This document shows positions 6,742 through 10,620 of a stretch of 10,620 nucleotides of DNA, piece by piece. The translations under genes were made by a program, and so were the position numbers. The notes under the pieces were generated by a model that saw nothing but the letters and a program-made list of their open reading frames with translations, was not told the origin of the DNA and did not search any database. The stretch spans positions 1-10,620 of the forward strand of contig JAJXXG010000396.1 in the NCBI GenBank assembly GCA_021781255.1, read 5' to 3'. The stretch comes from Acidobacteriota bacterium. GTDB taxonomy: Bacteria; Acidobacteriota; Terriglobia; Terriglobales; Acidobacteriaceae. Each line of letters begins with the position of its first letter. Position 1 is the first letter of the stretch.

Positions 6742-7254
6742 ATGGGGTCCTTGCGCAAGCCGGTGATTGTACGAATGTTCTCCAGGGACTGGTGTGCCGG
6801 ATACGCGGGAGCAGGCCTGGGCGAGAATACTGCGGCACTTGAAATCCTTGACCCTGGCGGCAAGCTGCTGACCGTGAACTGGGGTGCCATCAAATGGGTC
6901 TGCTTTGTGAGAGATTTGCCGGCTGGGGAAACCAGTAACCCGGAGCGCCTGCTGCAGAAACGGTTTGCCGTGCGGCCTCGAACGCCGGGGCTGTGGCTGC
7001 GGATGACTCTGACCGATGGCGATGAGCTGGAAGGCCTGGCCGCTAATGATCGATCGCTGGTGGAGGGAACGGGACTGCTGCTGACCCCACCCGATACCCG
7101 CTCCAACACGCAAAAGATTCTGGTGCCGCGACAGGCGATTCAGACGCTGGACGTAGTCGCCCTGATTGGCGTAGGACGGCGCGGCGGCGCCGCAGCGCAA
7201 AGGCGCGAACCGCAGCCTGAACTCTTCCCTGCCGACTCTGCCGACGGGGTGTGA
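6742..7254 (+). CDS. Conserved hypothetical protein of DUF6982-like pattern
   Basis: Function unknown. The 170-residue product has no signal peptide or membrane segment. After a basic start (RKPVIVRMFSRDW) comes a beta-rich pattern, LEILDPGGKLL then WGAIKWVCFVRDL (about 34-60). After NPERLLQKRF comes a second block, LRMTLTDGDELEG...GLLLTPPDTRSN (about 86-121), ending VPRQAIQTLDVVALIG. The 'IK.V.FVRDL' plus 'DGE.LEG...P.D..SN' arrangement recalls an uncharacterised bacterial family that I know as DUF6982; this is from memory and unsearched. The last 25 residues are low-complexity. The start is uncertain: TTG 6664 and ATG 6724 are in frame upstream, but ATG 6742 directly precedes the conserved block. 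It lies 53 bases before lpxD on the same strand. Confidence 0.75.
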   Translation: MGSLRKPVIVRMFSRDWCAGYAGAGLGENTAALEILDPGGKLLTVNWGAIKWVCFVRDLPAGETSNPERLLQKRFAVRPRTPGLWLRMTLTDGDELEGLAANDRSLVEGTGLLLTPPDTRSNTQKILVPRQAIQTLDVVALIGVGRRGGAAAQRREPQPELFPADSADGV

Positions 7255-7294
7255 GCCCAGGGGACGGCCGGGGCCAGCGCGGCGCGTCGTCCGG

Positions 7295-7300
7295 TACAAT
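7295..7300 (+). promoter_or_regulatory. Candidate -10 element giving a leaderless lpxD transcript
   Basis: TACAAT matches five of six bases of the sigma-70 -10 hexamer and ends eight bases before the A of the lpxD ATG (7308). Transcription would then start at about 7307-7308, that is at or one base before the start codon. No Shine-Dalgarno lies before this ATG. No convincing -35 is seen at 7272-7277. Confidence 0.5.
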
Positions 7301-7307
7301 CAGCTCG

Positions 7308-8345
7308 ATGAAACTTGGTGAGTTGGCAAACCGGCTGGGCGCTGAGCTGAGCGGCAACGCGGAGCTGGAAATTACGGGCGTGAAAGGGATTGAGGACGCC
7401 GGCGCGACGGAGATCACCTTTGTCGCCAACCCGCGCTATGCGGGCCTTGCCCGCAGCACCCAGGCAGCCGCCGTGCTGGTGGAGCCGGACTTTCCTGAGA
7501 TTGCAGCCGCCACCCTGCGCATCAAGAACCCTTACCATGCCTTTTCGCAGGCGCTCGGAATCTTTTATCAGCCGCCGACCTACGGGGCGGGCGTGCATCC
7601 AACGGCGGTGATCGATCCGACGGCGGTGATTGGCCCGGAAGCGCATATCGGCGCATACGTCGTGATTGGGGCGGGGGTGATGCTGGGCCCGCACGCCACG
7701 CTGCTGCCGCACGTGGTGCTGTATCCCGGCGTCCAGGCGGGCAGCCACCTGTTTGCCCATGCCCACGCTGTGGTGCGCGAGGGCTGCGTACTGGGCGACC
7801 ACGTGACGCTGGAGAACGGCGCAATTGTGGGCGCGGACGGCTTTGGATTCTCAAAGAATGAGGCCGGACAATGGGAAAAGATTCCCCAGTCCGGACCGGT
7901 GCGGCTGGGCAACCGCGTGGATGTGCAGGCCAACGCGTGCATCGATCGAGCCACTGTGGGAGCAACGGAAATCGGCGATGGCAGCAAGATCGACAACCTG
8001 GTGCAGGTCGGCCACGGTTCGCACGTGGGTCAGAATACGCTGCTGTGCGCGCAGGTGGGACTTGCCGGCTCATCCGTCGTGGGCAGCAACGCCATTCTGG
8101 CGGGGCAAGCGGGCGTGGCGGGGCATTGCACGCTGGGCGATGGCGTCATTCTGACAGCGCAGGCGGGCGTATCGCACGATGTGGCGGCGGGCAAGATCAT
8201 CTCCGGATCGCCGGCCTTCGACAACCGGCTCTGGCTGCGCGCCGTTGCGCTTTTCCAGCGACTCCCTGACCTGGCCAAGCGGCTGGACCGATTGGAAAAG
8301 AAGATCGCCGGCAGCGCTACGACCGGCCATGAGGAGCAACGATGA
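7308..8345 (+). CDS. lpxD: UDP-3-O-acylglucosamine N-acyltransferase LpxD
   Basis: Third step of lipid A synthesis: N-acylates UDP-3-O-acyl-glucosamine with a hydroxyacyl chain from acyl carrier protein, in the cytoplasm. The 345-residue length matches the family (E. coli about 341). The N-terminal uridine-binding domain includes Phe38 and Tyr44 in TFVANPRY, spaced like the E. coli uracil-stacking pair. From about residue 100 a left-handed beta-helix of hexapeptide repeats runs to about 305 (HPTAVI, DPTAVI, GPEAHI and so on). It contains the LpxD signatures GADGFGF, KIPQSGPVRLG and IDNLVQVGH; His236 fits the catalytic base. A C-terminal helix (RLPDLAKRLDRLEKK) follows. I chose ATG 7308 because the product then begins MKLGELANRLG; an in-frame GTG at 7251 would add 19 unlikely residues. 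The gene implies a Gram-negative outer membrane. Its stop overlaps the next gene by four bases. Confidence 0.97.
   Translation: MKLGELANRLGAELSGNAELEITGVKGIEDAGATEITFVANPRYAGLARSTQAAAVLVEPDFPEIAAATLRIKNPYHAFSQALGIFYQPPTYGAGVHPTAVIDPTAVIGPEAHIGAYVVIGAGVMLGPHATLLPHVVLYPGVQAGSHLFAHAHAVVREGCVLGDHVTLENGAIVGADGFGFSKNEAGQWEKIPQSGPVRLGNRVDVQANACIDRATVGATEIGDGSKIDNLVQVGHGSHVGQNTLLCAQVGLAGSSVVGSNAILAGQAGVAGHCTLGDGVILTAQAGVSHDVAAGKIISGSPAFDNRLWLRAVALFQRLPDLAKRLDRLEKKIAGSATTGHEEQR
8331..8336 (+). promoter_or_regulatory. Ribosome binding site of the lipoprotein gene, inside lpxD
   Basis: GAGGAG lies five bases before the ATG at 8342, within the last codons of lpxD. Together with the ATGA stop/start overlap it supports translational coupling. 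Confidence 0.75.
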
Positions 8346-8710
8346 GGGCAACAGGCAAGGGATTGGCCGCGCTTGCGGCCTGCGCCGCACTGGCGGTCTG
8401 CGGCTGTCATTCCAATCGCATCGATGCGACCGTGGAGAATCGTACCGGCCATGCCATCAGCCTGCTCGAGGTGGATTATCCCAGCGCCAGCTTTGGCTCC
8501 GATGCGCTGGCGGCAGACGCGAAGTTCCCTTATCGCTTCAAGGTACGCGACAGCGGCCCGGTAAAAGTGCAATACACCGAGGCGCCCGGTAATCTGGTGC
8601 GCCAGGCAACGGGGCCGACCCTGCATGAAGGCCAGCAGGGGCTGCTGGAGATTGTGCTGTTGCCGGGCGGAAAAGTGGAGTTTAATCCGCAACTGACACA
8701 AGGCCACTGA
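8342..8710 (+). CDS. Small putative lipoprotein, conserved hypothetical
   Basis: A 122-residue envelope protein of unknown function. It begins with a basic stretch (MRATGKG) and a hydrophobic segment ending VCGC, which fits a lipobox with Cys22 as the lipidated residue; LAVC at Cys20 is an alternative. The mature part (about 101 residues) is predicted beta-rich, from VENRTGHAISLLEVDYPSASFG through PYRFKVRDSGPVKVQYT to GLLEIVLLPGGKVEFNP, which reads like a small beta-sandwich. There is no catalytic motif. The ATG overlaps the lpxD stop (ATGA) and has its own GAGGAG, so it is co-transcribed with lpxD and likely travels with outer-membrane functions. A link to lipid A assembly is only inferred from position. 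Confidence 0.82.
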   Translation: MRATGKGLAALAACAALAVCGCHSNRIDATVENRTGHAISLLEVDYPSASFGSDALAADAKFPYRFKVRDSGPVKVQYTEAPGNLVRQATGPTLHEGQQGLLEIVLLPGGKVEFNPQLTQGH

Positions 8711-8798
8711 GGGCACGCCGTTGTTGCGTCTGAAGGTTTGCGCGAGTTGCCTGCGCTTTCCATCTCATCCCGATGCAAATCTGACCGATATGTAGCAT

Positions 8799-8804
8799 GG
8801 GAGG
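8799..8804 (+). promoter_or_regulatory. Ribosome binding site fixing the GTG start of the cyclase gene
   Basis: GGGAGG lies six bases before the GTG at 8811. An in-frame TAG at 8793-8795 closes the frame upstream, so this GTG is the first usable start. Confidence 0.8.
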
Positions 8805-8810
8805 ACGCGC

Positions 8811-10620
8811 GTGCGGGATGGGCTTGCAATCTCGGTGAGCCATGGCGCGTTGCGATGGCTCCGGCGGAACCGGCTGGCCCTGAATCCTGTCGCCTGCGTG
8901 TTGACGGCGGCACTCTCGACGGCGTTTGTCGTCCTGAATGAACCTCCGGCACCGGTTACCGACCTACTCTGGATCGCCAATGGAATTCTTTTAGCCTATC
9001 TGCTGCTGGCGCCCAGGCGACGCTGGCCTCTCTATCTGGCGGCCGGAATTGCGGGGCAGATCATCGGCAGCGCCGTGGTGCTTCATACCTGGATTCCCAA
9101 CTCAGTTTCCGCATGCCTGAATGTCCTTGAAGTCGCGGTGAGCGCCATACTGCTGAAACGGGGAAACCAGGATTTGCCGGACTTCACCAGGACCCGCTAT
9201 CAGTTGAGATTTCTGAGCTGTGCTGTCCTGCTGGGGCCGGCCGTCGCAGGTCTTTTCTATGGCCTCTATGTTGCGGTGCGGATGCACGGCCCGTTTGTCT
9301 TTAACTGGCTGACGTGGATCGCCGCCGATGGCCTCGGTACCGCAGTGACGGCGCCGGCCTGCGTTGCCGTGTTTCAGAACGGTCTGCGGTTGCCGTGGCC
9401 GCTGAAAAGGCCGTGGATCTATCCCGTGCTGCTGGTGATCTGCACCAGCATTGCCTTTCATCAGTCCATTTGGCCCGCCGCAGCGTTGGTATATCCGGCT
9501 CTGGTCCTGGTGCTTCTGGCAATGGGCATGGCCTGGGCAGCACTAGGCACTCTCTTTGTGACGATCGCGGGAAGCTATTTAACATTGAGGAGCCCGGGAA
9601 GCCTGCCCGTCACCGCGCTGCTGAACCACTCGCATCCAGCCGCCCGGTTGCAGGTTCTTGTGGTGTCGGCCCTGTTTACGCTCTACTGCATCTCGATCGT
9701 GATCGACCGGAAACGCGTGACGGAGAAGAAGCTGAATGAGACGGTGGCGCTTCATGCGCTGGTCACAGAAAACTCGCGGGACCTGATTATGCTGTCGGAT
9801 CTGGATGGTCGCCGCAGTTACGTCTCCGGCGCTGCGCAGGCGATGACCGGTTGGTCTCCCAGGGAGCTTGTTCGCTATCGTAGCGTTGAGCTGGTGCATC
9901 CCGAGGATCAGTTGGTCTTAAAGACCGCGCTGGCGCATTTGAAGTCAGGTGCCGAAGGCGAACTGGTTGAGTATCGGATGCGACGCCGGGAGGGCTCCTA
10001 CTTCTGGGTCGAGGCCAGCCTGCGACTGGTGCGCGACCACGCCACCGGAAAATCCACCGGCGTGTTGAAATTGGTGCGCGATGTTTCCCGGCGCAAGTCG
10101 GCTGAAAAAGAATTGGAGGATGCCTATCGGGCAATCGAGGCTCTGGCCGAAACCGATCCGCTGACGCGGCTAGCCAACCGGCGGCGCTTTGACCAGTGCC
10201 TTACGAGTGAATGGCGGCGCGCACTTCGAGACCGCGCCCCGATCTCGCTCCTGCTGATTGATGTGGATCTGTTCAAGGCATACAACGACACTTATGGACA
10301 TCTGCGCGGCGATAGCTGCCTGAAGCAGATCGCCCAGGCGGCGATGGATTCGGTGACCAGGCCCGGCGATCTGGTTGCCCGCTTCGGGGGCGAAGAGTTT
10401 GCCGTTGTGCTGCCCAATACGGCGCGCGAAGGAGCGTTGAAGATAGCCGGGCAGATCAGTCGGGCGCTGCGGGACCGCAGACTCCCTCACACGGCGACTC
10501 CCACTGGACTGGTGACCGTGTCGATCGGCTGCGCAACGATGGTGCCGGAAGTGGGTCAGCAGATGCTCAACCTGATCCAGCAGGCCGACGACGCTTTGTA
10601 TGCCGCCAAGCGCATGGGCA
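8811..10620 (+). CDS. Membrane-anchored PAS-GGDEF diguanylate cyclase (C-terminus beyond window)
   Basis: Likely makes c-di-GMP from two GTP at the inner membrane in response to a signal. 603 codons are visible. Residues 20-300 hold about eight to nine hydrophobic segments resembling a MASE1-type sensor (for example DLLWIANGILLAYLLLAPRRRWPLYLAAG). A PAS domain with PAC follows at about 310-430 (LVTENSRDLIMLSDLDG, MTGWSPRELV, VHPEDQ, SYFWVEASLRLVRD). A short helix leads to the GGDEF domain from about 447 (DPLTRLANRRRF). Metal and substrate residues are present: LLIDVDLFKAYNDTYGHLRGD and GGEEF at 526-530. The inhibitory RxxD site is intact (Arg517-Asp520, five residues before GGEEF), so product feedback is expected. 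The GTG start is set by an in-frame TAG upstream and by GGGAGG six bases away. The gap to the lipoprotein is 100 bases with no terminator recognised. Whether an EAL domain follows cannot be seen. Confidence 0.93.
   Translation, partial: MRDGLAISVSHGALRWLRRNRLALNPVACVLTAALSTAFVVLNEPPAPVTDLLWIANGILLAYLLLAPRRRWPLYLAAGIAGQIIGSAVVLHTWIPNSVSACLNVLEVAVSAILLKRGNQDLPDFTRTRYQLRFLSCAVLLGPAVAGLFYGLYVAVRMHGPFVFNWLTWIAADGLGTAVTAPACVAVFQNGLRLPWPLKRPWIYPVLLVICTSIAFHQSIWPAAALVYPALVLVLLAMGMAWAALGTLFVTIAGSYLTLRSPGSLPVTALLNHSHPAARLQVLVVSALFTLYCISIVIDRKRVTEKKLNETVALHALVTENSRDLIMLSDLDGRRSYVSGAAQAMTGWSPRELVRYRSVELVHPEDQLVLKTALAHLKSGAEGELVEYRMRRREGSYFWVEASLRLVRDHATGKSTGVLKLVRDVSRRKSAEKELEDAYRAIEALAETDPLTRLANRRRFDQCLTSEWRRALRDRAPISLLLIDVDLFKAYNDTYGHLRGDSCLKQIAQAAMDSVTRPGDLVARFGGEEFAVVLPNTAREGALKIAGQISRALRDRRLPHTATPTGLVTVSIGCATMVPEVGQQMLNLIQQADDALYAAKRMG

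Noticed and set aside
6678..6842. A 54-codon frame starting at ATG 6678 whose product begins like a signal peptide (MHKLCSVLLALATPSHA)
   Set aside because: It overlaps the better-supported 6742-7254 gene in another frame, has no properly spaced Shine-Dalgarno, and its remainder is Arg/Gly-rich without a motif. A small exported peptide cannot be fully excluded.
7140..7802. A 220-codon minus-strand frame opposite the 3' end of the DUF-type gene and lpxD
   Set aside because: Antisense to the strongly supported lpxD; its His/Arg/Ala-rich translation is the complement of the hexapeptide-repeat codons.
7578..8220. Periodic sequence pattern within lpxD
   Set aside because: It is explained by the hexapeptide repeats of the left-handed beta-helix, not by DNA repeats or a CRISPR-like array.

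Overview
The window reads as a chromosomal stretch of a GC-rich Gram-negative bacterium. The best guess is an Acidobacteriota member of the Terriglobales type. This rests on GC-rich codon use, a lipid A gene (lpxD), a secreted GH2 beta-mannosidase, and several small conserved proteins (a double CxxC zinc-ribbon protein with a glycine-rich tail, a DUF-type protein before lpxD, a small lipoprotein after it) that I associate from memory with that phylum. No rRNA, tRNA, CRISPR array, insertion sequence, integrase or phage gene is visible. The region looks like ordinary core and near-core genome, not a mobile island.

Layout. Positions 1-2529 (minus) hold a secreted beta-mannosidase whose C-terminus lies beyond the left edge. 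Just upstream of it, on the same strand, is a GT4-family glycosyltransferase (2619-3737), so the two may be co-transcribed. A non-coding stretch of about 340 bases (3738-4075) separates this pair from a divergent zinc-ribbon gene (4076-4417, plus), which carries an in-frame tract of 11 G and is followed by a rho-independent terminator (4513-4549). Convergent to it is a long minus-strand gene (4615-6552) for a CCA-adding enzyme/poly(A) polymerase-like protein. That protein has altered catalytic-motif residues, a strongly acidic linker and a histone-H1-like Lys/Ala/Pro tail.

A 189-base divergent region (6553-6741) containing a repeated 10-mer leads into a plus-strand series: an uncharacterised protein (6742-7254), lpxD (7308-8345), a small lipoprotein overlapping lpxD by four bases (8342-8710), and a membrane-anchored PAS-GGDEF diguanylate cyclase (from 8811, GTG start, cut by the right edge).

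Functional picture. lpxD and the lipoprotein belong to the outer envelope. The glycosyltransferase and mannosidase deal with sugar polymers, one building and one degrading. The cyclase makes the second messenger c-di-GMP. I see no evidence that these form one dedicated system. The most unusual items are the nucleotidyltransferase with degenerate motifs and a polyampholyte tail, the poly-G tract that could switch the zinc-ribbon protein between two-ribbon and one-ribbon forms, and the apparently leaderless lpxD start.
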